Shown piece by piece: positions 46,857 through 55,442 of a stretch of 64,000 nucleotides of DNA; the first letter of the stretch is position 1; every line of letters begins with the position of its first letter. The notes beneath the pieces are model-generated. The model did no database searches. It had not been told where the DNA came from and saw nothing but the letters and a program-made list of their open reading frames with translations. Both the position numbers and the translations under genes were made by a program. Origin of the DNA: Aquibacillus kalidii (lineage in GTDB: Bacteria > Bacillota > Bacilli > Bacillales > Amphibacillaceae); the NCBI RefSeq assembly GCF_014280935.1, contig NZ_JACLZI010000061.1, positions 124,001 through 188,000 on the forward strand, in the 5' to 3' direction.

Positions 46857-46864
46857 AAGGAAAG

Positions 46865-46897
46865 ACTGTCTCATTAAAGGTGGGGCAGTTTTCTTTT
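46865..46897 (+). terminator. Rho-independent terminator of gltAB
   Basis: ACTGTCTCA and TGGGGCAGT pair over nine positions, three of them G-U. TTTCTTTT follows. Confidence 0.8.
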
Positions 46898-47032
46898 ACT
46901 CCAAAGACTATAAAATACGCTCATTTGGTGTCTGGTCATTGTTATTCTCATAAGGCTTTGTTACTATTTAATGTAGAAGTGTTAGTTGGAAAAAGATAGC
47001 AAAAAAGGCCTTTTAGGTTTTGGGGGGACAAT

Positions 47033-47884
47033 ATGGGAGAAAGCGTGCAGAATACCCTTACTTCTTTTAAATCACTCGAGGAAGTATCATCATCGGTATT
47101 AAAAAATATCGCAGAAGTACTTAATGTCAACACGGTCTATTTGGCCAAAAGAGAAGAATATGGGATGGATGTAAAAGACGTTTATAGTTTACGGGAAGAA
47201 GTCGTACAAAAAGGAATGACTGTAGAATATAAAAAATCCTACTGCCAGTTTGTTATGGACAGTAATGAAGCAGAATTTTTTTCTTCTGACCTTATCAAGG
47301 ACGAAAGAACGTCACATGTTGAATTGGCTAAGGAGTTAGGATTTCATACTTTTCTGGGAGCGACGCTGTATGACCGTGATCATAAACCATTTGGAACCTT
47401 ATGTTTGGCTGATAACGAAGTAAAGCGTTTAACTAAGGAGCAAATCTCACTCTTTAAGAATATGGCTAGCCTATTAAACTATATTATTAGCTTGGACCAG
47501 GCTAATTATCGAATGGATATGCTTTCTACACCAGTTGTTCCAATCACTACGGGTGTTGTTGTATTACCGTTAGTAGGTACTTTTGATACGAATAGGGTGG
47601 AGTTACTTGCAAAAAATATCTTGTCCCACTGTTCAACTAGTAGCATAGACTACTTTATGATCGACTTATCGGGAATTGCAGAAATTGACGACTTTTTTGT
47701 TATTCACTTTTATAAGGTGATAGAATCGTTAAAAATAATGGGTGTGAGACCTGTATTGACAGGTATTCAACCAGATGTTATTTTGAGCAGTTCCATTACT
47801 CTCCACGTTTCTAATTGTTTTGAAAATGTGATGATAAAATCAACGGTAGAAGCTGCTTTGAGAGAGCTTGGAATCATTACTTAA
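47033..47884 (+). CDS. GAF-STAS protein, RsbR-like
   Basis: This is a protein of 283 residues. The N-terminal half is a GAF-like sensor domain (about 15-155; FHTFLGATLYDRDHKPFGTL) and the C-terminal half is a STAS domain (about 165-280; DYFMIDLSGIAEIDDFFVIH, GVRPVLTGIQPDVI) like those of RsbR stressosome proteins. Where RsbRA has the phosphorylated Thr in VDT, this protein has Asp (IDD). GGGGGGAC precedes the ATG. No rsb partners are adjacent. I infer a stressosome-associated or free-standing stress or redox/light sensor; the ligand is unknown. Confidence 0.8.
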   Translation: MGESVQNTLTSFKSLEEVSSSVLKNIAEVLNVNTVYLAKREEYGMDVKDVYSLREEVVQKGMTVEYKKSYCQFVMDSNEAEFFSSDLIKDERTSHVELAKELGFHTFLGATLYDRDHKPFGTLCLADNEVKRLTKEQISLFKNMASLLNYIISLDQANYRMDMLSTPVVPITTGVVVLPLVGTFDTNRVELLAKNILSHCSTSSIDYFMIDLSGIAEIDDFFVIHFYKVIESLKIMGVRPVLTGIQPDVILSSSITLHVSNCFENVMIKSTVEAALRELGIIT

Positions 47885-47893
47885 ACTAAATTA

Positions 47894-47920
47894 AACCCCT
47901 TACTAAATTTAGTAGGGGTT
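47894..47920. terminator. Convergent-gene hairpin
   Basis: AACCCCTTACTAAA and TTTAGTAGGGGTT form a near-perfect stem with almost no loop. It lies between the convergent GAF-STAS and membrane protein genes. T-runs are weak on both sides. Confidence 0.55.
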
Positions 47921-47970
47921 ATATGATTAATATAGGTTCAAAATTCACTTAAGTTTACTAATCTTTGTGA

Positions 47971-48450
47971 CTATTTGTTTGATTCAATAGAATTACCCAT
48001 CCATGTTTTCTCATACAAAATTTGAAAGATATATAACAAATTAGCTTTAAATAAGAAAATTAATAAAAGTTGGTATTTTTTCAGTCTAACAAGTGCACCA
48101 ATTCCAAGTTTTTTTAAGTAGTCAATCAAAACAAAGGAAAAGAAAGCATCAATAAGAAAATTAATCAACATATATAACAGGTACTTTCCATATGTAAATT
48201 TCATAATCCACATCGAACCGATAAAAAATGGCCCCCAAATTAATGGTAATTCCCCCGAAAAATTAGGCGTTATTTTTTCAAAGAACCACCACCATTTTCT
48301 TTTTCTAGCTAATATACTTTCAGCTTTTACGATTAGCGAGATAAAGATAGAACTGCATATGAAGCGTTTGACTGTCTTTTTACCTAGCAGAGGGAATGAA
48401 AGCCAAGGTAACACCAACATTCCAAGTAAAATTAACTTGTTCCTTTTCAT
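47971..48450 (-). CDS. Membrane protein of unknown function
   Basis: This protein of 159 residues has four or five hydrophobic segments and an RKRKWWWFFEK loop. I do not recognise a family with certainty. ATG 48450 follows GGATGTGGTGGT; a frame extending to 48615 runs through a repeat and a terminator and is rejected. It stands alone between convergent and codirectional terminators. Confidence 0.6.
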   Translation of the reverse strand: MKRNKLILLGMLVLPWLSFPLLGKKTVKRFICSSIFISLIVKAESILARKRKWWWFFEKITPNFSGELPLIWGPFFIGSMWIMKFTYGKYLLYMLINFLIDAFFSFVLIDYLKKLGIGALVRLKKYQLLLIFLFKANLLYIFQILYEKTWMGNSIESNK

Positions 48451-48515
48451 ACCACCACATCCTTTTAAGATATGATGTGTTATTTTAGGACAATTATACG
48501 AGGTTTCCCCCTTTT

Positions 48516-48545
48516 GGTGCCTGTCACCACCCGAATTTTGTCGAG
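48516..48545 (+). repeat. Dispersed repeat copy 12
   Basis: GGTGCCTGTCACCACCCG with tail AATTTTGTCGAG, upstream of the minus-strand membrane protein gene and 30 bp from a related perfect palindrome. Confidence 0.95.
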
Positions 48546-48571
48546 TGGAGGATACGTATTTGATACAACAT

Positions 48572-48604
48572 AAAGGTGCCAGACGGTTGTGTCTGGCACC
48601 TTTT
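48572..48604. terminator. Perfect palindrome GGTGCC...GGCACC acting as terminator of the ABC operon
   Basis: AAAGGTGCCAGAC (48572-48584), loop GGTTGT and GTCTGGCACCTTT (48591-48603) form a 13-bp stem with T and A runs outside. It lies 14 bp after the stop of the binding-protein gene. The GGTGCC start is shared with the dispersed repeat. Confidence 0.85.
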
Positions 48605-48617
48605 CCATTCACCATTA

Positions 48618-49619
48618 TTAGTCAATGAATTGTGTGTCGATTAAGTCAGAGAAGTCTGGTTTTTCTGTTAAGAACTCTAGATTATAAGAAGAATCACCAA
48701 ACTCTTGGATTGCAGCTGCATCCACTTCATATGTGAAGCCAATACTTTTCCATGCACTGTCAATTACTTCTTTACTCAACTCTTGATCTGTTACTTCTTT
48801 AATATCGTTAATAGCAATCGTTTTTGCTTCTTCTGGATTTTCATTAATAAATTTAGTTGCATCCTTATGCGCATCTACAATCTTTTGTACTAATTCTGGG
48901 TCTTGCTCAATCAGTTCCCCAGAGGCAACTAGTACAGAAGCGGGTAGTGTTGTTCCCCAAGAAATTTCACTTGCAGGAATGATTACCTTTGCCCCAGCTT
49001 CTTGTTGTAAAACAGATGCCCATGGTTCAGGGGCAACGGCTACGTCTACTTTTCCAGTTTCAAACATAGCTTGATATGTTGCAGGTTTACCTGTTTGGTG
49101 AATCATAGTACCGCCAATACGTTTAGACGTAATGCCAAGTTCATTCATGAAATTCTCAAATTGAACGTCGTGTGTACAACCAACTCGTGGTGTAATATAT
49201 GTTTTTCCTGCGATATCCTCAGCTGTTTCGATCCCACTACCTTCTCTTGCAAGAATTACTGTACCACCAGTTGACCCAGCACCAATAATTTTCACATCGG
49301 TACCAGTAGTGTAGTTATTCATTGCAGGTCCAGGTCCAACTAACCCAGCTTGAATTTCACCAGTTTTTAGTGCATTCATAAAAGCAGAACCATCAGGGAA
49401 TGTTTGGTACTTAATCGTAACATCATCACCCAATTGTTCTTGGTAATATCCTTCTGACTTTGCTACCATAGCTGGTACGTGGTTAATGTTAGGAAAATAC
49501 CCAATTGTTACTACTTGTTTTTCCCCTTCAGAAGAAGATGACGATGATGAACTACCGCAGCCGGCTAAGACGCCAACAAACAGAATAGCTGTTGCTAATA
49601 AAATAAGTGCTTTTTTCAT
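48618..49619 (-). CDS. ABC transporter substrate-binding lipoprotein, SsuA/TauA-like
   Basis: This is a binding protein of 333 residues with lipobox LAGC (Cys21), a Ser-rich linker and a type-2 periplasmic-binding fold (VTIGYFPNINHVPAMVAKSE, GEIQAGLVGPGPAMNNY, VDVAVAPEPWASVL). The family binds aliphatic sulfonates, taurine, nitrate or pyrimidines. The operon is led by a SAM riboswitch, so a sulfur compound such as a sulfonate is the best guess. It is third in the operon, 97 bp after the permease. Confidence 0.85.
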   Translation of the reverse strand: MKKALILLATAILFVGVLAGCGSSSSSSSSEGEKQVVTIGYFPNINHVPAMVAKSEGYYQEQLGDDVTIKYQTFPDGSAFMNALKTGEIQAGLVGPGPAMNNYTTGTDVKIIGAGSTGGTVILAREGSGIETAEDIAGKTYITPRVGCTHDVQFENFMNELGITSKRIGGTMIHQTGKPATYQAMFETGKVDVAVAPEPWASVLQQEAGAKVIIPASEISWGTTLPASVLVASGELIEQDPELVQKIVDAHKDATKFINENPEEAKTIAINDIKEVTDQELSKEVIDSAWKSIGFTYEVDAAAIQEFGDSSYNLEFLTEKPDFSDLIDTQFID

Positions 49620-49716
49620 AATAAATTGCCCTCCTATAAATTCTTAAGATGTTAAAAACATTCTTCTCTATTTAAAAAAATAACTTAACATACTTATAAA
49701 CCACGTCTGCTCAAAA

Positions 49717-50466
49717 TTACAGTCCCCAACGTCTTGCTACAGACTTTTCAATACGTTGGAAGATGAGTTGATCAACAATTGCTCCAATTACACCAATGAT
49801 AATCATGACCCCAATTACTAAGCTCATATTTCCAAAATCAGATGCATACCTAAGTGTGTATCCAAGTCCAGGCCCTGTTGTTAACAGTTCCCCAGCAATT
49901 AATGCTCTCCATGCAAATGCCCATGCAAGTCTCGTACCTGTAACAAAATAAGGAATAGAGGCAGGGAATACAACTCGGATAAACAAATCAATTCCTTTAG
50001 ACCCCATCGTTTGCGCTGCTCTAATATAAAGGGGTGATACATTTTTGATTCCTGTTCGAACATTTAATGCCATTACAAATGTACCGCCTAAGACAACGAC
50101 AAAGATAACTGCTTTATCATTTAGTCCGAACCACATCATCGCAAGTGGCAACCAGACAATACTTGGTACACTTTGAAAAGCTAAAAGCATCGAACCAATT
50201 GTGTCGTCCGCTGTCTTCGATTTTGCGATTAAAACCCCTATTCCAGTACCGATTACTAAGGCAATCACTAAACCGATTGCAAGTCTTCTAAAGCTTGCAA
50301 CTAAATCGTAAATTAATGTCATGTTTTGAATGCCATCAAATAAAGCAATTGCAACATTAGTAGGTGATGGGAGGATGAGCTCTGCCCATAACCCCATTCT
50401 CGAGCCTAATTCCCATAAGCCTAAGATAACAACAATAAATATAAATCTTTTAACGACTGGCTTCAT
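49717..50466 (-). CDS. ABC transporter permease, SsuC/TauC-like
   Basis: This is a membrane permease of 249 residues with about six helices. It carries the BPD_transp_1 EAA loop (AAQTMGSKGIDLFIRVVFPASIPYFVTGTRLAWAFAWRALIAGE). It overlaps the end of the ATPase gene by 17 bases, so the two are coupled. It works with the adjacent ATPase and binding protein. Confidence 0.9.
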   Translation of the reverse strand: MKPVVKRFIFIVVILGLWELGSRMGLWAELILPSPTNVAIALFDGIQNMTLIYDLVASFRRLAIGLVIALVIGTGIGVLIAKSKTADDTIGSMLLAFQSVPSIVWLPLAMMWFGLNDKAVIFVVVLGGTFVMALNVRTGIKNVSPLYIRAAQTMGSKGIDLFIRVVFPASIPYFVTGTRLAWAFAWRALIAGELLTTGPGLGYTLRYASDFGNMSLVIGVMIIIGVIGAIVDQLIFQRIEKSVARRWGL

Positions 50467-51238
50467 GGCTTAATTCCTCACTAACTACTTTATCTATTTC
50501 TTTTTTCAAATAACGCATAATTTTTTCTTCAATCGCAAGCATTTCTTCTTTGTGTTGATCTCTCGGACGTGGTAGGTCTACTTTAATATCTGTTAACACA
50601 ATTCCAGGACGTGTACCCATTACAATAATTCGATCTGAGAGCTTTATAGATTCCGAGATACTGTGCGTCACAAACAATATTGTCTTTTTTGTTTCTAACC
50701 AAATGTCCTCTAACTGTCCATGTAATCGAGTTCGCGTTTGTTCGTCTAAAGCACCAAACGGTTCATCCATTAATAATGTTTCTGGGTTCATCGCTAGTGC
50801 TCTGGCGATAGCAACCCGCTGCTGCATTCCACCGGACAATTCATGTGGATAATGGTTTAAGTAATTACCGAGTTGAACCATCTGTAGATACTTCTTTGCT
50901 TGTGCCTCAGCTTCTTCTTTTGCCATTTCTTTTTTTAAAGGAAACATCACGTTTTCAAGGACATTAATCCAAGGAAAAAGTGCTGCTTGTTGAAAGACCA
51001 TACCACGGTCTTTCCCTGGCTTTTTAACAGTTGTTCCATCCACTATGATGTCACCACTTGTAGCCTCAGTTAATCCAGCAACAATCGATAGAAGCGTAGA
51101 TTTACCACAACCAGAAGGTCCCAGAATCGAAACAAATTCACCCTTTTCAATTTGTAGGTCTATATCCTTTAGTACGGTTGTTGGTTTCTCGTCTTTATCT
51201 AAAAACTGTTTATTTAATTGATTTATAGATACAAACAT
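50450..51238 (-). CDS. ABC transporter ATPase, SsuB/TauB-like
   Basis: This is an ATPase of 262 residues with Walker A GPSGCGKST near residue 42, Q loop MVFQQAALFPW, signature LSGGMQQR, Walker B TLLMDEPFGALDEQT and switch His in FVTHSISES. It is the first gene of the importer operon. It follows a minus-strand S-box riboswitch and its terminator by about 90 bp. Confidence 0.92.
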   Translation of the reverse strand: MFVSINQLNKQFLDKDEKPTTVLKDIDLQIEKGEFVSILGPSGCGKSTLLSIVAGLTEATSGDIIVDGTTVKKPGKDRGMVFQQAALFPWINVLENVMFPLKKEMAKEEAEAQAKKYLQMVQLGNYLNHYPHELSGGMQQRVAIARALAMNPETLLMDEPFGALDEQTRTRLHGQLEDIWLETKKTILFVTHSISESIKLSDRIIVMGTRPGIVLTDIKVDLPRPRDQHKEEMLAIEEKIMRYLKKEIDKVVSEELSHEASR

Positions 51239-51330
51239 CGTTTATCACACCTATTCGTATAATTCTTATCAAATTAATCGGAATTAAACCGAGGGAAATT
51301 CACAAATTGGTTCAAGGTCCGCTAAGTCGC

Positions 51331-51360
51331 AAAAAAAGACCCTATCCAATAAGAAGGTCC
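51331..51360 (-). terminator. S-box expression-platform terminator (ABC operon)
   Basis: Read leftward, GGACCT and GGGTCT form a short stem followed by TTTTTTT, just downstream of the aptamer. Confidence 0.8.
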
Positions 51361-51377
51361 TGAATTTAATCACTAAT

Positions 51378-51470
51378 CTTCTTATCTATTACTAGAATTA
51401 GCACCATGCTTTAGCTGGTTGCTGAGGTGTCATTGGGCTAGATCCCTTAACCTCTCTTGATAAGTTTATG
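51378..51470 (-). promoter_or_regulatory. SAM-I (S-box) riboswitch of the ABC importer
   Basis: On the minus strand, CTTATCAAGAGAGGTTAAGGG, the block GATCTAGCCC, ACACCTCAGCAACC, GTGCTAATTC and the closing GATAAG match the S-box order. P1 pairs CTTATC with GATAAG. The importer is thus expected to be on when SAM is low, which supports a sulfur-containing substrate. Confidence 0.92.
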
Positions 51471-51477
51471 GAAATAA

Positions 51478-51506
51478 ATTATAAGCTTTATAAACTATAA
51501 CGTAAA
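51478..51506 (-). promoter_or_regulatory. Promoter of the ABC importer operon
   Basis: On the minus strand a -10 TATAAT (51478-51483) and a -35-like TTTACG (51501-51506) are 17 bp apart, directly before the S-box. Confidence 0.65.
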
Positions 51507-51749
51507 ATGACAGATAATTCAAGGGGAAAACTAATTTTAATGTATGGCTATTCTGATAAGCCAATCTCTTATAACCCTGTAAAACGATTGTATTTTTAAA
51601 ATCATGGATATAGAACAATCTACTTGTAAAGTATGTAATGGAATTGTAAAAGTGTATATATTTTGAACATTAGTTAATGAATGACGTATCTAACTTTAGA
51701 TATGTTAAACTTTTAACATGTCTAAATAATAATCTAGAGGTGTATATAA

Positions 51750-53141
51750 ATGGAGACCGTTTTAGTTATAGGTGGCGGTATTACAGGGTTATCAGCTGCA
51801 CATGAATTAGATAAATGGAAAAAGCAAAATGCCAGTGATATCAGACTCATGCTTGTTGAAGCGAATAAATTGCTTGGAGGTAAAATTCATACTGAAAAAC
51901 AAAAGGGTTTTGTGATGGAAACGGGAGCAGATTCCATTGTTGCTCGAAAAGAAAATGTAATTCCATTCATCGAGGAACTAGGCCTAGAATCAGAAGTCGT
52001 GTACAATGCCTCGGGTAGTTCATATCTATATATCGATGGCGAATTAAAACAAATACCGACAGATGCTGTGTTTGGTATTCCAGCTGGTCTAGAGTCTCTA
52101 GTTAATAGTACGCTCGTATCAGCTGAAGGAAAAGTGGCTGCATTAAAGGATTATTACACACCAAATGACTCCTTTACAAAAAAAGATTCGGTAGGCTCCT
52201 TTTTGGAACATTTCCTTGGGAAAGAACTAGTAGAAAAGCAGATTGCACCTGTACTTTCGGGAGTATATTCTGGATCTCTTCATGATTTGACGATAGGCGC
52301 GACGCTACCATATTTATTAGATTATAAAAAGGAATATGGAAGCATAATGAAAGGCGTAGAAGCAAATATGGAAAGGTTCAGAAGCGGTGGTGACAAAAAG
52401 TTTATTTCCTTCCAGGGTGGAATGAGTATATTAATCGATACGTTGGAAAAGAAATTAGCCAACGATGTTGATATTTTAAAAGGCGTAAAAGCAACGAGTA
52501 TTCTAAAAAAAGAAAACGGGTACCAAGTAACCTTTGATAACGGGGAAATAGTGAAGGCACAACATATTATTTTAAGCATTCCAGATGAAGTAGCAGCAGA
52601 TTTGTTTGAAGATAATCAGCTTCAAGCAAAATTTGAACCGTTTAAGAGTAGCTCGCTCATAAGTATTTACTTAGGTTATAACGTTCCAGATTCCGTGCTT
52701 CCAACTAATGGAACAGGTTTTATTACGGCTAGTAGTGATGAAGTTGTCTGTAATGCGTGCACGTGGACGAGTAAAAAGTGGGAGCATACATCGGATGAGA
52801 GTAACTTACTCGTGCGTCTTTTTTATAAAAGTAACCTTCCGATCTTTGAAAAAATGAAATTCATGTCAGAAGAAGAGCTTTTTAACTTTGCTCGTGGGGA
52901 TATTAAGAAGGCACTAGGATTAGAAGTAGATCCAGTAATAAGTGAAGTAACAAATTGGTCAGATAATATGCCTAACTATCAAAAGGAGCATGCAGATGTT
53001 GTTCAGGATTTGGAAGCTGAATTGGAAACCAATTATCCCGGAATTTATATCGCGGGTTGCTCATACTATGGAGTTGGTATCCCTGATTGTATTAAAAACG
53101 GAAAGGTTACTGCGGAAAGGCTAATAAAAGACATGCATTAA
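51750..53141 (+). CDS. hemY: Coproporphyrinogen III oxidase (CgoX/HemY type)
   Basis: This is an FAD enzyme of 463 residues, close to B. subtilis HemY. It has the N-terminal dinucleotide motif VLVIGGGITGLSAAHEL, the conserved LLGGKIHTEK and METGADSIVARKE, and the C-terminal GIYIAGCSYYGVGIPDCIKN. In Gram-positives this family oxidises coproporphyrinogen III in the coproporphyrin-dependent haem route. GAGGTG precedes the ATG. hemE and hemH, its usual partners, are not adjacent; it stands alone, so a second copy elsewhere is possible. Confidence 0.9.
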   Translation: METVLVIGGGITGLSAAHELDKWKKQNASDIRLMLVEANKLLGGKIHTEKQKGFVMETGADSIVARKENVIPFIEELGLESEVVYNASGSSYLYIDGELKQIPTDAVFGIPAGLESLVNSTLVSAEGKVAALKDYYTPNDSFTKKDSVGSFLEHFLGKELVEKQIAPVLSGVYSGSLHDLTIGATLPYLLDYKKEYGSIMKGVEANMERFRSGGDKKFISFQGGMSILIDTLEKKLANDVDILKGVKATSILKKENGYQVTFDNGEIVKAQHIILSIPDEVAADLFEDNQLQAKFEPFKSSSLISIYLGYNVPDSVLPTNGTGFITASSDEVVCNACTWTSKKWEHTSDESNLLVRLFYKSNLPIFEKMKFMSEEELFNFARGDIKKALGLEVDPVISEVTNWSDNMPNYQKEHADVVQDLEAELETNYPGIYIAGCSYYGVGIPDCIKNGKVTAERLIKDMH

Positions 53142-53209
53142 ATACTGTTCATTCCAGTCCCGGAGTCGTATGATTAAAGGTAGTTATCAACGAATGGAGG
53201 AAATTCAGA

Positions 53210-54082
53210 ATGGTAAAGAAAGTTAAAAAAGCAATTATTCCAGCTGCTGGGTTAGGGACAAGGTTTCTTCCTGCTACGAAAGCAATGCCGAAAGAAATGT
53301 TACCAATTGTGGATAAACCAACTATTCAGTACATTGTTGAAGAAGCAGTGGCTTCTGGGATTGAGGATATCATAATCGTAACCGGAAAAGGAAAGCGAGC
53401 AATTGAAGATCATTTTGATGCAGCACCTGAATTAGAAAGAAATTTAGCTGAAAAAGGAAAGCTCGATTTACTGGCCAAAGTTCATCATTCATCCGTTTTG
53501 GCTGATATTCATTATATTAGACAAAAAGAGCCAAAAGGTTTAGGTCATGCTGTCTGGTGTGCTCGTAATTTCATCGGGGACGAGCCTTTCGCCGTTTTAC
53601 TTGGGGATGATTTAGTACAGAGTCAGGTTCCAGCTCTGAAGCAGATCATTAACCAATATGAGGAGACGGAATCCTCGGTTATTGGTGTTCAAGAAGTAGA
53701 GTATTCGGAAACACATCGATATGGAATTATTGATCCGGGAGAAAATGTTGGCCGTAGATACCAAGTCAACCATTTCGTGGAGAAGCCAAAACAAGGAACA
53801 GCTCCATCTAATTTGGCGATAACAGGTCGTTATGTCTTCACACCAGAAATATTTGGCTTTTTAGATAAACAGCAAATTGGTGCAGGTGGAGAAATTCAAC
53901 TAACGGATGCCATCCAAATGCTTAATCAGATTCAAAACGTTTATGCGTATAACTTTGAGGGCGATCGTTATGATGTTGGGGAAAAGCTAGGGTTTGTTAG
54001 AACGACGATTGAATTTGCACTTAAGGATAAAGCTATTGGTGAAGAAGTACAACGAATAATAAATGAGTTATCAAAAAAGTGA
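53210..54082 (+). CDS. gtaB: UTP-glucose-1-phosphate uridylyltransferase
   Basis: This enzyme of 290 residues makes UDP-glucose for wall teichoic acid glucosylation, glycolipids or capsule. The nucleotidyltransferase motif is [22 protein letters not shown] at the N-terminus (split: [13 protein letters not shown] then PKEML), followed by [21 protein letters not shown]-type sequence, [16 protein letters not shown] and [13 protein letters not shown] precedes the ATG. Its length equals B. subtilis GtaB. A terminator follows. Confidence 0.95.
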   Translation: MVKKVKKAIIPAAGLGTRFLPATKAMPKEMLPIVDKPTIQYIVEEAVASGIEDIIIVTGKGKRAIEDHFDAAPELERNLAEKGKLDLLAKVHHSSVLADIHYIRQKEPKGLGHAVWCARNFIGDEPFAVLLGDDLVQSQVPALKQIINQYEETESSVIGVQEVEYSETHRYGIIDPGENVGRRYQVNHFVEKPKQGTAPSNLAITGRYVFTPEIFGFLDKQQIGAGGEIQLTDAIQMLNQIQNVYAYNFEGDRYDVGEKLGFVRTTIEFALKDKAIGEEVQRIINELSKK

Positions 54083-54097
54083 ATAAGATGTTTGCTC

Positions 54098-54135
54098 AAA
54101 AGGATTTCCGAAATACTAGGGAATCCTTTTTATTT
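54098..54135 (+). terminator. Rho-independent terminator of gtaB
   Basis: AAAAGGATTTCC and GGGAATCCTTTTT pair with one bulge. TTTTTATTT follows. Confidence 0.85.
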
Positions 54136-54187
54136 ATACAAACAGTACTAAAATTACTATTACGAACAAAAAGACGATCATTAGCAC
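54134..54187 (-). CDS. Possible 17-residue hydrophobic micropeptide
   Basis: GTG 54187 follows a strong GGGAGGT site nine bases upstream and encodes an all-hydrophobic peptide (VLMIVFLFVIVILVLFV). It resembles tiny membrane peptides seen in spore formers, but the frame is short and overlaps the gtaB terminator. Confidence 0.3.
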   Translation of the reverse strand: MLMIVFLFVIVILVLFV

Positions 54188-54305
54188 TATTTGACTACCT
54201 CCCTATTAGAAAATTAACCGTAATTTCCTATTTCATCTATTTGTAAAAAGATGTAAGTTTAACATAGGTGTGTTTTGACGCTAAAGTATTTGTAAAAGTA
54301 GGTGA

Positions 54306-54629
54306 ATGAAATTGGGAATTAACGTTAGTGCCGCAAAATATCAAGCAAATTCCATCCATAGAAACGCTGATCAATTAAGAGGTGTGAAAACTAAATTAAA
54401 TGGTTTTCTGCAAAATGTTAATCATGGATGGAAAGCGGATGAGATAACTTATATTAATGCTGCAGTTAGTAAAATTAACAGTGAGATTAGCAGACTTTCT
54501 TCTGAATTAGATTCTGTTGGATCCGACATTGTTTCAACTGCTTATGAAATAAAGCGAGAGGAAGAAGCAAGAGAACGTGCAAGGTTGGAGCGCCTTGAAA
54601 GATTAAGAGAGATGAAGCAAGCTGACTAG
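54306..54629 (+). CDS. WXG100-like helical protein, probable type VII secretion partner
   Basis: This protein of 107 residues is predicted all-helical, with two helices flanking a turn containing NHGWKADEI and ending in a charged coiled coil (REEEARERARLERLERL). A single Trp in a helix-turn-helix hairpin of this size recalls WXG100 or LXG-associated helper proteins, although the strict W-X-G is absent. It heads a cluster that continues to EssC and EsaB. The ribosome binding site is weak (GTAGGTG); TTG 54312 is an alternative start. Confidence 0.6.
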   Translation: MKLGINVSAAKYQANSIHRNADQLRGVKTKLNGFLQNVNHGWKADEITYINAAVSKINSEISRLSSELDSVGSDIVSTAYEIKREEEARERARLERLERLREMKQAD

Positions 54630-54642
54630 AAGGAGGATTTTC

Positions 54643-54798
54643 TTGGGTGAAATAGATATAAAAGTCGATTATATTTATAATATAATTACACAGTTTCCTT
54701 CTACATACAACACCATTCCCAACGTAGAAAATCACCTCGAATCAATCAGAAACCAAGTTGACTGGAATTTTTCGCGGTTACTATGTTTGGAGGCTTAA
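54643..54798 (+). pseudogene. Truncated small helical protein (type VII helper-like)
   Basis: TTG 54643 has AGGAGG six bases upstream and follows the WXG-like gene by 13 bp. It encodes 51 residues (GEIDIKVDYIYNIITQFPST, later IRNQVDWNFSRLL). This resembles the start of small DUF5344/YwqI-like helper proteins but stops early. I read it as a shortened remnant; it could also be a genuine small protein. Confidence 0.45.
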
Positions 54799-54947
54799 TT
54801 GGTCAAACGCTTGGAAATTTTGGGTGTAACTTAGATTTATACATTGCGTTACTTTTCTGTGTAGGACTCCAATACGGAATTGCAATGGTTGGCCTGAGTT
54901 TTTCCTCATTTCCTATTGCAAATTCAGATTCAAATCTTTCATTGTAG
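54783..54947 (+). pseudogene. Remnant encoding a hydrophobic segment
   Basis: An overlapping frame from ATG 54783 encodes 54 residues with a membrane-like stretch (YIALLFCVGLQYGIAMVGLS) and no recognisable family. It has no ribosome binding site of its own. It is probably the fused end of a deleted gene. Confidence 0.25.
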
Positions 54948-54995
54948 AAATGCCTGAGAGTTGGAAAAATCGCAAAATTAACTAAACAATCAAAC

Positions 54996-55042
54996 AAAAA
55001 CTCTTTTCAACTACCAATCCGGAGTTTGAAAAGAGTTTTTTT
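54996..55042 (+). terminator. Rho-independent terminator
   Basis: AAAAACTCTTTTCAA and TTTGAAAAGAGTTTTTTT form a stem of about 14 pairs. It ends the decayed helper cluster. From 55043 to 55442 I see only AT-rich sequence with stops in all frames and no recognisable element. Confidence 0.9.
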
Positions 55043-55442
55043 AATAGTTATACATAATCACCTATATTCAAGTATATCGAACTCGAGACTTTTAACAGAT
55101 GTAAAATAAGTATATATCCTCATGAAATGTATTTAACCGTATTAACTATGGTGACAATAGCCCCCTTCACATTTAAAAACTAGAACTTTTTACCTGTTTA
55201 TAAAGGAATAAAATTAACTAATTTTACCTATTCATTTCAAATGGTATAAGATGTAAATTTGTTTTAGGCTGTTTTCCATTATTTTCATAACTATATATAT
55301 TTTTTAACTTCAACGATTTGATGAATTTAATAGTATTGTGTCGACTTTAATCAGACAATACAGAAACCTCATGTATTTTATCCCCAATAGTAAATTAGTA
55401 ATGTTTTACCATACAAAAATGAGAAATCAGGGGATGTAAATA

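Noticed and set aside
911-48545. CRISPR array made of the 30-bp repeats
   Set aside because: The copies are thousands of bases apart, not regularly spaced, and no cas genes are present.
48451-48615. N-terminal extension of the membrane protein at 47971
   Set aside because: It would run through a terminator palindrome and a repeat copy, and the extension has no recognisable sequence.
54803-54997. 64-codon minus-strand frame
   Set aside because: It overlaps decayed sequence and a terminator; there is no start signal and no family.
55043-55442. Possible gene in the 400-bp gap
   Set aside because: All six frames are interrupted often and no RNA-like structure was evident; I see nothing supportable.
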